Positions 23,653-32,459 of a stretch of DNA of 64,000 nt are shown here, one piece after another; position 1 is the first letter of the stretch, and every line of letters starts with the position of its first letter. The translations under genes and the position numbers were made by a program. Under the pieces are notes generated by a model. The model saw only the letters and a program-made list of their open reading frames with translations. It was not told the origin of the DNA and did not search any database. Origin of the DNA: Bacillota bacterium (lineage in GTDB: Bacteria; Bacillota; Clostridia; Acetivibrionales; DSM-1351); assembly GCA_023443515.1 (NCBI GenBank), contig JAEZUC010000029.1, positions 62,001-126,000 on the forward strand. Reading direction: 5' to 3'.

Positions 23653-24420
23653 ATGGGAAATTTAACATTAAAACAAATTCAGGAAGAGGCTCAAAAGCTT
23701 TCACTTCAAGAAGCAATAGAGTATCTATCAACTTTACATAACACGGGCTTTAAAGTAGACAAGCTACTGGAAAAGTATTACAGATTAAAAGACAAACACC
23801 AAAAGGAAATGGAACGCCTTGATAAAATGCTCTCCTTTGAAAGACAAGCCATAAGTGAAGGCTTCAATTATATTGCTGGCGTTGACGAAGCAGGACGCGG
23901 ACCTCTGGCCGGCCCTGTAGTTGCAGCTGCGGTTGTTTTGCCTAAGGGTATGACAATAGAAGGTGTAAATGATTCAAAAAAACTTTCAGAGGCCCAAAGA
24001 GAAAAATTATTTGACGAAATAAAAGAAAAAGCCCTTTCATATGGGGTTTCTATAATTGATGAAAAATACATAGACGAGGTTAATATTCTAAATGCTACCA
24101 AAATGGCAATGGCTGATGCACTAAATCGGCTTGATCCCAGTGCTGACTGTATACTTTTAGATGCTGTAAGGCTTGATAACATAAGCACAAAGCAGATTCC
24201 TATTATAAAGGGTGACAGCCTGAGTCTGTCCATTGCAGCAGCATCAATTCTTGCAAAGGTTACAAGAGACAGGCTTTTAACAGAATATGATGCAAAATAT
24301 CCTCAATACGGGTTTGCCGCTCACAAGGGCTATGGAACTCCCCAGCATATTTCCGCTATTAAAAAATTCGGGCTTTGTCCGATACATAGATTAAGCTTTG
24401 TAAAAAATTTCGTGGAGTAA
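23653..24420 (+). CDS. rnhB: Ribonuclease HII
   Basis: A 255-residue enzyme that removes ribonucleotides from DNA. The catalytic signature GVDEAGRGPLAGPVVAAAV gives the first Asp-Glu pair; further acidic residues lie in ILLDAV and KGDSLSLSIAAASILAKVTRD. An N-terminal helical extension of about 70 residues is usual in Firmicute RNase HII proteins. GGAG precedes the ATG. Confidence 0.95.
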   Translation: MGNLTLKQIQEEAQKLSLQEAIEYLSTLHNTGFKVDKLLEKYYRLKDKHQKEMERLDKMLSFERQAISEGFNYIAGVDEAGRGPLAGPVVAAAVVLPKGMTIEGVNDSKKLSEAQREKLFDEIKEKALSYGVSIIDEKYIDEVNILNATKMAMADALNRLDPSADCILLDAVRLDNISTKQIPIIKGDSLSLSIAAASILAKVTRDRLLTEYDAKYPQYGFAAHKGYGTPQHISAIKKFGLCPIHRLSFVKNFVE

Positions 24421-24476
24421 TACATATTCTTCAGAGATTTGCATAGCAATTTATTGTATGGCTGGAGGATAAGAGA

Positions 24477-26273
24477 TTGAGAATAGATGGGTTGGTAGCA
24501 GGCCAAATAAATATTTCAAATAACAATACGGATATTCTGAATAAACTTAAACCGGGTGAAGTAATCAGGGCACAGGTACTCGAAAACAGCGGAGAAGAGC
24601 TGACCATAAAGCTTTCAGACGGCTCAGAGGTACGTGCAAATGCTTTAACAACCATAAATGCAAAAGAAGGAGACTTTGTAAACTTTGTTTTCAAGGGAAC
24701 AGAGGGCGGTAAGCTTGTTCTTGAGTCATTGAGTGCCGGTACGTCGCAGCCCGTTAATGAGGCTCTTGCAAACGCAAAGAGTGCATTAGCTTCAATTAAT
24801 ATGCCCATTTCTGATAAAAATATAGAAATGGCAATGGCATTGCTGAAACAAAATGTCCCGGTAACCAATCAAACACTGTTAAAGATGGCGGAACTTTTAA
24901 ATAGCGATACAGGACTAAAGGCGGATACGGCTGCTTTTCTTATAGCTTCAAAATTATCTGATAATATGAATAATATAGAAAAGCTGCAAAGCCTGCTTTC
25001 CGGCCGTCTTAAAATAACAGACAATATTAGTGGCCTGATAAAGCTTATAGAGGGTGCAGGAGGCACTGAAACCCCTAAAACACCACAAGAAATCGTTAAC
25101 AGACTTGCAAGTCTCATAAAGGAAAACAACGAAAATGTACCTGTAAAAGCAGCCGTTATTGATAATCTGCTTGAAAAGCTTTCTTCACAAATAAAAATGA
25201 AGTTTGGAACTGCCGAGGGCTTAGTTGAAGGGAACAGTGCAAGTAATATTTCCGGGGGAAAAGCCGGAGCGACACTATTGACAGGGAATAGCCAGGCTAC
25301 AGCGACACAAAATTCAGCTGTTATGGCAAAAATGGAAAACACACAAAATACGGCAAATACGCCTATTACTCACAACAGCCAGGCTAAAACCGAAACGATT
25401 CAGGCATCATTACGTGCAGAGGCTGGTTCTGGAAGAGACAACGGCATAACTCCGGCACTTCTTTCCAAGTCAGACCTGCCTGTGCTCAAGGAACTAAGAA
25501 GCCACCTTCAAACTATTGCAGAAGAACAAAAACTAACCCAAGAACAAATTACGGCTGTAAAATATATTGCCAAGGAAATTAACAATACTATTGAAAAAAT
25601 AGGATTGAGACAGCAGGAACTGGATAACTTTAACTTTGATGCAGGCAAGCAGCATATTATAAAGGATGCGGTTAATACTCTTAAAAACCTCATAGTTAGA
25701 ATAGACCATCAAAATAGCGATGAAATTAACCCTGTAAAACTTTACAATGAATTAGACAGCTCTTTAACAGTAGTAAAAAACGCCATACAACATTTGCCTT
25801 CCGGGGTTAGGGAAGTGGCGGCCAATATAGTAAATAACTTTGAAAGTAATGTTAATTTTATAAATCAGCTGAATAATTACAGCTCATACGTACAGCTCCC
25901 TCTGAGCATATTCAACAAAAACACTACCGGTGAACTTTATATGCTAAAAAAAGGTTCCAAGGCAAAAAAGCTTGACCCTTCAAATCTAACGGTACTTCTT
26001 TCATTGGAAACTAACAATATTGGAAGGATAGATACCTTGCTAAGTATTAAAGAAAAGGATGTCAGCACCAATTTCAGGCTTGAAGACAGTGGAGTTTTCA
26101 ATATACTCAAGGACAGCCACAAAACGCTGTACAATTCACTCCTTGAAAAGGGTTTCAGGTTAGTGGACTTCACCTTCAAGCTTTTAGAAGACCCACTCAG
26201 TATTGTAAATTTCGAAGAAGAAGCAAAAAAAGAGTTTATTAAATCTCCGAACAACATAGATATTTTAGTGTAA
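24477..26273 (+). CDS. YlqG-like large hypothetical protein
   Basis: A 598-residue protein, mostly helical and hydrophilic, without signal peptide or membrane segments. Residues about 25-75 look like a small beta-barrel (LKPGEVIRAQVLENSGEELTIKLSDG). The middle (about 230-310) is low-complexity, rich in Ala, Asn, Thr and Gln. The C-terminal 150 residues are better ordered. The position between rnhB and the FlhB-tail gene matches Bacillus ylqG, and the general build recalls flagellar hook-length-type proteins. It starts at TTG 24477 after GGAGG. The function is unknown. Confidence 0.7.
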   Translation: MRIDGLVAGQINISNNNTDILNKLKPGEVIRAQVLENSGEELTIKLSDGSEVRANALTTINAKEGDFVNFVFKGTEGGKLVLESLSAGTSQPVNEALANAKSALASINMPISDKNIEMAMALLKQNVPVTNQTLLKMAELLNSDTGLKADTAAFLIASKLSDNMNNIEKLQSLLSGRLKITDNISGLIKLIEGAGGTETPKTPQEIVNRLASLIKENNENVPVKAAVIDNLLEKLSSQIKMKFGTAEGLVEGNSASNISGGKAGATLLTGNSQATATQNSAVMAKMENTQNTANTPITHNSQAKTETIQASLRAEAGSGRDNGITPALLSKSDLPVLKELRSHLQTIAEEQKLTQEQITAVKYIAKEINNTIEKIGLRQQELDNFNFDAGKQHIIKDAVNTLKNLIVRIDHQNSDEINPVKLYNELDSSLTVVKNAIQHLPSGVREVAANIVNNFESNVNFINQLNNYSSYVQLPLSIFNKNTTGELYMLKKGSKAKKLDPSNLTVLLSLETNNIGRIDTLLSIKEKDVSTNFRLEDSGVFNILKDSHKTLYNSLLEKGFRLVDFTFKLLEDPLSIVNFEEEAKKEFIKSPNNIDILV

Positions 26274-26312
26274 ATACAGCAAAAACAAAACTACGAATGG
26301 TGGGGATGCCGA

Positions 26313-26609
26313 TTGAAGGAAGATAATGTGAAAAAACAAATAAAACATGCAGCAGCCTTGCAATACTCACCTGATACTGATGCGGCTCCTAAAATAGTTG
26401 CGGCGGGAAAGGGTCAAATCGCAGAGAGAATCATTCAGAAGGCACAGGAAAGCAATGTTCCCTTATATCAGGACAGTAATCTTGCGCAAACCCTTTCATC
26501 GTTGTGTATAGGGGATGAAATACCTCCCGAAATATATGAGGTGGTAGCAGAGATACTTATATTTATAGGGTGTGTGGATGAAAGCTATGGAGATTTGTAT
26601 GATGACTGA
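26313..26609 (+). CDS. FlhB C-terminal-domain-like protein (YlqH)
   Basis: A 98-residue cytoplasmic protein matching the cytoplasmic tail of FlhB/EscU type III export gate proteins (HAAALQYSPDTDAAPKIVAAGKGQIAERI, then LAQTLSSLCIGDEIPPEIYEVVAEIL) but without the membrane domain. The autocleavage NPTH motif of true FlhB is replaced by YSPDT, so it is not self-cleaving in the usual way. It starts at TTG 26313 and overlaps yraN by 11 bases. Orthologues lie at the same place in Bacillus (ylqH). Confidence 0.82.
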   Translation: MKEDNVKKQIKHAAALQYSPDTDAAPKIVAAGKGQIAERIIQKAQESNVPLYQDSNLAQTLSSLCIGDEIPPEIYEVVAEILIFIGCVDESYGDLYDD

Positions 26610-26982
26610 TACAAATAAAAAGCAAATCGGTGCGGTAGGTGAGAAGGAAGCTGCGGAATTTCTCCAGAGAAACGGATACAGTATCCTGAAAACAAATTAT
26701 AGGGTAGGGCGTTTGGGCGAAATAGATATAATTGCAAAGGAAAATGAATACATTTGTTTTGTAGAGGTAAAAACCAGAAGGACAATTAAATTCGGAACAC
26801 CCGGGGAAGCAGTGACCCGAGGGAAACAACAGAAGATTCGCCAAATAGCATCTATATATCTGACAAACACAGGAAAAATTGATGTGAAGGTGAGATTTGA
26901 TGTTATTGAAGTAATAATGGATAAATCCATGGAAAGTACAACAAGCATTAAAAGTATAAACCTGATAAAAGATGCGTTTTAA
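26599..26982 (+). CDS. yraN: YraN-family (UPF0102) endonuclease-like protein
   Basis: A 127-residue protein of the UPF0102 family with a restriction-endonuclease-like core: GAVGEKEAAEFLQRNGY, then GRLGEIDIIAKENEYICFVEVKTRR. The Asp and the EVK provide the PD-(D/E)XK-type residues. The start is ATG 26599 or 26602 after ATGGAG; the longer reading from 26572 overlaps ylqH too far. The role is unknown, probably in DNA repair or uptake. Confidence 0.9.
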   Translation: MMTDTNKKQIGAVGEKEAAEFLQRNGYSILKTNYRVGRLGEIDIIAKENEYICFVEVKTRRTIKFGTPGEAVTRGKQQKIRQIASIYLTNTGKIDVKVRFDVIEVIMDKSMESTTSIKSINLIKDAF

Positions 26983-27023
26983 ACCGTATATTAAATTTCA
27001 AATTTTAAAATGGAGATGACAGC

Positions 27024-27962
27024 ATGACTTTTGTTGACGCACATTGTGATACCATCACAACTATAATGGAAACAGGCGAAGCCCTGAAAAATAATAATGG
27101 TCATATTGATCTTGACAGATTAAAAAAGTATGATAGTTTTGTTCAGTTCTTTGCAGCATTTATTGCTCCTGAACAGGCAAAAATGGGGGCTCTTAAGCGA
27201 ACGCTCGATATTATAGACAGGCTTTACAGCGAAATAGAAATTAATAAGAACGATATTATGTTATGTCGTAATTACAACGATATAACAACTGCAGTTAAAA
27301 GTCGTAAAGTAGCTGCGGTTCTAACCATTGAAGGCGGGGAAGCACTTGAGGGAAGCCTAGCTGTATTGCGTATGCTATATCAATTAGGTGTAAGGGCTAT
27401 AACTCTTACTTGGAACTTCAGAAACCAGATTGCTGACGGTGTAGCTGATGAAATTACCAATGGAGGTCTTACTCCCTTCGGCAGGCAAGTAGTTGCCGAG
27501 ATGAACAAATTAGGAATGATGGTTGATGTATCCCATCTGTCCGAAGCAGGTTTTTGGGATGTAATAAACCTTTCAGCTTCTCCAATAATAGCGTCCCATT
27601 CCAATGCTAAAAAGATTTGCGACCATAGTAGAAATTTAACGGATGAACAGCTTCTTGCATTGAAAAAAAATGGTGGTGTAACAGGTATAAACCTTTGTCC
27701 CTACTTTATAGTCAAGGATGGTAAAGCAGAAATAAAACATGTCATAGCCCACATTGAACATATTTTAGGGTTGACAGGTGAGGATACTTTGGGACTGGGA
27801 GCTGATTTTGACGGAATAGATAAAACGCCCATAGGGCTTGAAGGAGTACAGTGCTTATCGGATTTAATAAATGAACTATTGAAATTGAATTATAATGAAT
27901 CACTTTTAAATAAAATTGCAGGTGAAAACTTTTTAAGAGTAATAAAAACAGTAGTTAAGTAA
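27024..27962 (+). CDS. Membrane-dipeptidase family (M19) peptidase
   Basis: A 312-residue zinc amidohydrolase of the renal dipeptidase / M19 family. Zinc ligands are visible in FVDAHCDT (first His-x-Asp), IEGGEAL (bridging Glu), VDVSHL and ASHSNAK. It hydrolyses dipeptides. There is no signal peptide, so it is cytoplasmic. Some Firmicute relatives belong to PQQ- or lantibiotic-like operons, but nothing of that kind is adjacent here. It ends 14 bases before a strong terminator. Confidence 0.9.
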   Translation: MTFVDAHCDTITTIMETGEALKNNNGHIDLDRLKKYDSFVQFFAAFIAPEQAKMGALKRTLDIIDRLYSEIEINKNDIMLCRNYNDITTAVKSRKVAAVLTIEGGEALEGSLAVLRMLYQLGVRAITLTWNFRNQIADGVADEITNGGLTPFGRQVVAEMNKLGMMVDVSHLSEAGFWDVINLSASPIIASHSNAKKICDHSRNLTDEQLLALKKNGGVTGINLCPYFIVKDGKAEIKHVIAHIEHILGLTGEDTLGLGADFDGIDKTPIGLEGVQCLSDLINELLKLNYNESLLNKIAGENFLRVIKTVVK

Positions 27963-27969
27963 AAAAATA

Positions 27970-28247
27970 AAATACAAGCCGCTAATCTCAACTGAACAGG
28001 AAGGGGAGTATTAGCGGCTTATATTATTAATAATATTGAAAATGCCTTTTGAAGACATTCATGTCTGATGTGGAAGCCTTAGAGACTTCTTTTTTCAGAA
28101 AATAAGGTGGAGGGCTTCTATATATATTTCTGTTTCCAGCTGATTCAGCCTTGATCAAGGCACATCCCCTTATGGGAATATAGGTTACGCTGGCACCTAT
28201 GTAAGATAACCCGTCACGTTTCAAGGTTTACATAAAACAATAATCTG
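27970..28247 (-). ncRNA. Probable unannotated small structured RNA with its own consensus promoter
   Basis: On the minus strand an exact consensus promoter (28282-28254) points into a 270-base stretch that ends at a terminator hairpin and T-run. Read as RNA it contains TTCCC-ATAA-GGGGA, GCCTTGATCAAGGC, GAAGCC...GGCTTC and AGACAT-GA-ATGTCT hairpins, CCAGC/GCTGG closing a junction, and CCTT-GAA/TTC-AAGG near its ends. A 65-codon frame crosses it but starts at TTG without a ribosome binding site. 6S RNA, SRP RNA, tmRNA and RNase P signatures were looked for and not recognised, so its identity is open. Confidence 0.55.
27976..28020. terminator. Bidirectional terminator between the M19 peptidase and the minus-strand RNA
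   Basis: A perfect 11-bp stem AAGCCGCTAAT / ATTAGCGGCTT encloses a 23-base loop. On the minus strand it is followed by a T-rich tail including TTTTTTT. Confidence 0.75.
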
Positions 28248-28253
28248 TTAATT

Positions 28254-28282
28254 ATTATACGGATTTAACAATGTAATGTCAA
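28254..28282 (-). promoter_or_regulatory. Consensus minus-strand promoter of the small RNA
   Basis: Reading leftward: TTGACA (28282-28277), a 17-base spacer and TATAAT (28259-28254). It is a perfect sigma-A consensus that serves no annotated protein gene. Confidence 0.75.
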
Positions 28283-28569
28283 TTAAGGTAAACATGTAAT
28301 TTGTGCATCTGTTACTGTATTTTCCCTTGATTTATAGACAAGCTGTAACAGGCTTTTATTGCGATATTACAATACAAAAGGCTAATTTAAAAATTAACTG
28401 CAGTTTGTTTGTTTGATTCCTGCATAATTTTCAATGAAAGTCTTTTAAAGAATAATACTGCTCACATTTTTTGAATTGGTAAGAACATATAACTTGCAAA
28501 TATTAATAAAATGTATTAGAATTGATATGTGTTTGATACAGGTCAAAATGGCAATCGGAGGAGATTATT

Positions 28570-29847
28570 ATGAAAAGCTATAAGGATTTATCTAAAGAAG
28601 AATTAAAAAAAGAAATTGAGATATTACAAAAAAGATATAATGAATTTAAAGCACAGAATCTTAAACTTGATATGACTAGAGGTAAGCCTTGTGCTGAACA
28701 GCTTGATATAAGTATGGATATCCTTGATATACCTGCCAAAGAACTCAGAAAGACTGCGGACGGCACAGACTGCTTCAATTATGGAGTTCTTGATGGTATT
28801 CCGGAAGCAAAAGCACTCTTTGCAGAAATGCTGGAAGTGAGTACCGATGAAATTATGGTTGGAGGAAATTCCAGTCTTAACTTAATGTATGATACTGTTG
28901 CAAGAGCTATGTCACTTGGTATACTTGGCAATACTCCATGGTCAAAGCTGGAGGGAGCAAAATTCCTTTGCCCAAGTCCGGGATATGACAGACATTTTGC
29001 TATATGTGAATTATTTGGAATAGAGATGATTACCGTCGATATGAAGCAGGATGGGCCGGATATGGATACCATTGAAAAACTTGTTTCAGAAGACGAGAGT
29101 ATAAAGGGTATATGGTGTGTTCCTAAATACAGCAATCCTGACGGAATCACTTATACTGATGAGGTTGTTGACAGGTTTGCAAACCTGAAACCAAAAGCAA
29201 AAGATTTCAGAATCTTCTGGGATAACGCTTATTGTGTACATCATCTGTCAGACAATCCTGACAAATTGAAGAACATACTAAAAGCATGTAAGGATGCAGG
29301 AAATGAGAATATGGTATATATTTTCAGTTCAACATCCAAGATAAGCTTCCCCGGTGCAGGTGTTGCAGTTATGGCAACAAGTGCTGAAAATCTTAAAGGA
29401 GTAAAAAAGAGCCTTACTATACAAACAATAGGACATGATAAAATAAATCAATTGAGACATGCAAAATACTTTAAAAGTCTTGAAGGCATCAATGCTCACA
29501 TGAAAAAGCATGCTGATATATTGGAACCAAAATTCAATACAGTTCTTGAAATTCTTGATGTAGAACTGGGTGGTAAGGATATTGCATCCTGGAATAAGCC
29601 AAATGGCGGATACTTTGTCAGTCTCAATACTATGGACAATTGTGCAAAAGAAGTTGCAAAGCTTGCAGGAGAGGCAGGCGTGGCATTAACAAAAGCGGGT
29701 GCCACATTCCCATATGGCAATGACCCAAGAGACAGAAACTTGAGGATAGCTCCAACAATGCCTCCGGTTGAGGAATTGAAGAAGGCTATAGAAGTTCTGG
29801 GGATATGTGTTCAATTGGTAAGTGCTACTAAACTGTTAAATCAATAA
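28570..29847 (+). CDS. PLP-dependent aminotransferase (Asp/Ala-type, PF12897-like)
   Basis: A 425-residue fold-type I aminotransferase resembling the subgroup Ic aspartate aminotransferases (often listed as alanine-glyoxylate or MocR-type aminotransferase). Supporting motifs are KLDMTRGKPCAEQLDIS at the N-terminus, GGNSSLNLMYD at the phosphate-binding helix, PKYSNPDG, FWDNAYCVHHL and FSSTSKISFPGAGV, which contains the PLP lysine. It probably transfers the amino group of aspartate or another acid to 2-oxoglutarate in central amino-acid metabolism. GGAGG precedes the ATG. Confidence 0.87.
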   Translation: MKSYKDLSKEELKKEIEILQKRYNEFKAQNLKLDMTRGKPCAEQLDISMDILDIPAKELRKTADGTDCFNYGVLDGIPEAKALFAEMLEVSTDEIMVGGNSSLNLMYDTVARAMSLGILGNTPWSKLEGAKFLCPSPGYDRHFAICELFGIEMITVDMKQDGPDMDTIEKLVSEDESIKGIWCVPKYSNPDGITYTDEVVDRFANLKPKAKDFRIFWDNAYCVHHLSDNPDKLKNILKACKDAGNENMVYIFSSTSKISFPGAGVAVMATSAENLKGVKKSLTIQTIGHDKINQLRHAKYFKSLEGINAHMKKHADILEPKFNTVLEILDVELGGKDIASWNKPNGGYFVSLNTMDNCAKEVAKLAGEAGVALTKAGATFPYGNDPRDRNLRIAPTMPPVEELKKAIEVLGICVQLVSATKLLNQ

Positions 29848-29949
29848 TTATTTTATAAATAACTTGAATAGGTTCTTTTTTCAAGCTATAATAATCCATG
29901 AGTTAGAATTGTAATGTCAATTACAATCTCATATTCATAAATGTCTAAA

Positions 29950-29975
29950 GCGGGATAAAATCCCGCACTTTTTTT
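29950..29975 (+). terminator. Terminator downstream of the aminotransferase
   Basis: GCGGGAT / ATCCCGC, a perfect 7-bp stem around AAA, followed within three bases by T7. Confidence 0.85.
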
Positions 29976-30097
29976 GCAAATTTCCAATCCGAACATTTTT
30001 AAATTTATTGGTGCAAATATTCGGTATATGTAGTATAATATTTGAGTGATATGAGATACTCTTAAATTAAATATTTTGTTAGTTGGGGGATTGCTTG

Positions 30098-31528
30098 ATG
30101 AAAAACGTATATGAAAGTCCTTTTAATGCAAGATATGCAAGCAGTGAAATGCAACAGATTTTTTCACCTGATATGAAATTTACCACTTGGAGAAAACTGT
30201 GGATTGCACTGGCTGAAGCTGAAAAGGAACTTGGATTGAATATAACCGAGGCTCAGATTGAGCAAATGAAGAATAATCAGGATAATATTAATTATGATGT
30301 TGCAGAACAGTATGAAAAACAGTTCAGACATGATGTTATGTCTCATGTTCATGCTTTTGGTGAGCTTTGTCCCGACGCAAGGCCTATTATCCATCTGGGA
30401 GCAACATCCTGTTATGTAGGGGATAATACCGATATTGTAGTAATGGATAAAGCATTGAAGCTTATAAGAAGCAAAATGCTCATTCTTATAAAGAAACTTT
30501 CTGACTTTGCAATGGAATACAAGGATCTGCCGACTCTAGGTTTTACTCACTACCAGCCTGCACAGCTTGTTACGGTTGGTAAAAGAGCGACCTTGTGGAT
30601 TCAAGAACTTCTGATGGATATGGAAGATCTGGATCATGTAATTGGTAACATGAAGCTCCTTGGCTCAAAGGGGACAACCGGTACACAGGCGAGCTTTCTG
30701 AACCTGTTTGACGGTGACCATGAAAAGGTTAAGAAACTTGAACAACTAATTGCTGAAAAAATGGGCTTTAATAAGGTGTTTGCAGTTTCCGGACAGACTT
30801 ACCCGAGAAAGCTTGACAGCAGAGTCCTTGGCGTATTAAGTGCAATTGCTCAGAGTGCTTACAAATTCAGTAATGATATGAGATTGTTGCAGAGTATGAA
30901 GGAAATAGAGGAACCTTTTGAAGAAAAACAGATAGGTTCGTCTGCAATGGCATACAAGCGCAATCCTATGAGATGTGAAAGAATTTCTTCCCTTGCAAGA
31001 TATGTTATAGTTGATGCCTTAAACCCGGCTATTACAGCGTCTACACAGTGGTTTGAAAGAACTCTGGATGATTCTGCAAACAAGAGAATCTCCGTACCTG
31101 AAGCTTTTCTTGCAATAGATGCCATACTAAACATATATATTAATGTAGCAAGCGGGTTGGTAGTATATCCTAAGGTAATTACAAAGCATGTTATGGATGA
31201 ACTTCCTTTTATGGCTACAGAGAATATTATGATGGAAGCTGTTAAGCGTGGGGGAGACAGGCAAGAACTGCATGAGCTAATAAGAACTCATTCAATGGAA
31301 GCCGGAAAGCGTGTCAAGGTTGACGGTGAGAAAAACGATCTTATTGAAAGGATTGCCACTGATGCACGTTTTGGAATGACACAAGAAGAACTGGATTCTG
31401 TACTGGAGCCAAAGAACTATATAGGAAGAAGCTCTGAGCAGGTTGTTGAATTCATAGAATACGAAGTTAGGCCTATTCTGGAAACAGCAGAAGATTTAGC
31501 AGATATTCAGGTTGACTTAAAGGTTTAA
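30098..31528 (+). CDS. purB: Adenylosuccinate lyase
   Basis: A 476-residue enzyme of purine synthesis that cleaves SAICAR and adenylosuccinate to release fumarate. The fumarase-superfamily signature GSSAMAYKRNPMRCE is intact, as are HLGATSCYVGDN and TLGFTHYQPAQ. The length and sequence style are of the longer, eukaryote-like PurB group found in clostridia. ATG 30098 is preferred over TTG 30083, which reads through the TTGGGGGA Shine-Dalgarno segment. It stands alone with its own terminator. Confidence 0.95.
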   Translation: MKNVYESPFNARYASSEMQQIFSPDMKFTTWRKLWIALAEAEKELGLNITEAQIEQMKNNQDNINYDVAEQYEKQFRHDVMSHVHAFGELCPDARPIIHLGATSCYVGDNTDIVVMDKALKLIRSKMLILIKKLSDFAMEYKDLPTLGFTHYQPAQLVTVGKRATLWIQELLMDMEDLDHVIGNMKLLGSKGTTGTQASFLNLFDGDHEKVKKLEQLIAEKMGFNKVFAVSGQTYPRKLDSRVLGVLSAIAQSAYKFSNDMRLLQSMKEIEEPFEEKQIGSSAMAYKRNPMRCERISSLARYVIVDALNPAITASTQWFERTLDDSANKRISVPEAFLAIDAILNIYINVASGLVVYPKVITKHVMDELPFMATENIMMEAVKRGGDRQELHELIRTHSMEAGKRVKVDGEKNDLIERIATDARFGMTQEELDSVLEPKNYIGRSSEQVVEFIEYEVRPILETAEDLADIQVDLKV

Positions 31529-31570
31529 AATATTTGTGTTGAAGTTTAATATTATGTTGTTATAATTATA

Positions 31571-31606
31571 AAGATAGGATGTCTATACATCATCCTATCT
31601 TTTATC
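31571..31606 (+). terminator. purB terminator
   Basis: AAGATAGGATG / CATCCTATCTT, a perfect 11-bp stem with a 9-base loop and a short T-rich tail. Confidence 0.8.
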
Positions 31607-31625
31607 ATATACAGGGAGTGATTCA

Positions 31626-32366
31626 ATGATAAATAAATTTAGTAGCATACCGCTATATCTGCAATTAAAGGAATTAATTATTAAAAAAATAGAAAGCAAT
31701 GAATTTCCTCCAAATTCCCAAATTCCATCCGAGCAGGATTTATGCCAGATTTATGACATAAGCAGGCCTACTGTTAGACAGGCTGTCAGTGAGTTGACCA
31801 GCAGCGGTTATCTATACAAGGAAAAGGGAAAGGGAACCTTTGTATATGGCAGGAAAAACGTAATAGACATTAAAGATTACAGTGGGTTTACCGACTCGAT
31901 ACTTGACTGCCAGTCTCCTGCCGAAAAAAATATAATTGAATTGAAAGAAATAGAAAGTTCATCCATAGGCCGTCTTAATGAAATATTTAACTTTAATACA
32001 AGTATGGCTGTTGCAGAAATAACATATTTATCATTTATAAACAATCAGAAAAATGAGGTCTATTCTCTTAATAAATCATACATATCTCAAAGTCTTTTCC
32101 CGGATATTATTTCCCAGTTGAAGGGCGGGAAATCCTCTATAGATATTTTAAGGGGGAAATATCCTTTAATTCCTGATAAGAGCAGAAGTATACTGGAAAT
32201 AGTATTTGCAGACCAAAGTGACTCTCCCTTGCTCAGGGTACAGCCGGGTCAGCCTCTGATTAAGCTTCAGAATACACTGTTTTCAAAAAGTGGTCAACCT
32301 GTTGAATATATAATATCCAAATACAGAGCAGATAACTGCAGATTATTGTTTGAAAATAGTAAATAA
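31626..32366 (+). CDS. GntR-family (HutC/UTRA subfamily) transcriptional regulator
   Basis: A 246-residue repressor-type protein. The N-terminal winged helix (about 1-70) has the GntR pattern IPLYLQLKELI, then PSEQDLCQIYDISRPTVRQAV and KGKGTFV. The C-terminal half (about 90-240) is a UTRA effector domain, usually binding a sugar phosphate or amino-acid-like ligand. GGGAGTGAT precedes the ATG. Its targets are unknown; the neighbouring beta-lactamase-like gene is the nearest candidate. Confidence 0.9.
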   Translation: MINKFSSIPLYLQLKELIIKKIESNEFPPNSQIPSEQDLCQIYDISRPTVRQAVSELTSSGYLYKEKGKGTFVYGRKNVIDIKDYSGFTDSILDCQSPAEKNIIELKEIESSSIGRLNEIFNFNTSMAVAEITYLSFINNQKNEVYSLNKSYISQSLFPDIISQLKGGKSSIDILRGKYPLIPDKSRSILEIVFADQSDSPLLRVQPGQPLIKLQNTLFSKSGQPVEYIISKYRADNCRLLFENSK

Positions 32367-32459
32367 TGGGATATATTTTACTATGAAAATTATTGATAAA
32401 ACTACATTAATTCTACTATAATGATAGAATCAAATGTAACATCATACGGAGGATAAAAA

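Noticed and set aside
28027..28224. 65-codon minus-strand frame near 28.1 kb as a protein gene
   Set aside because: It starts at TTG without a Shine-Dalgarno sequence, and hairpins span it. It is better explained as part of a structured RNA.
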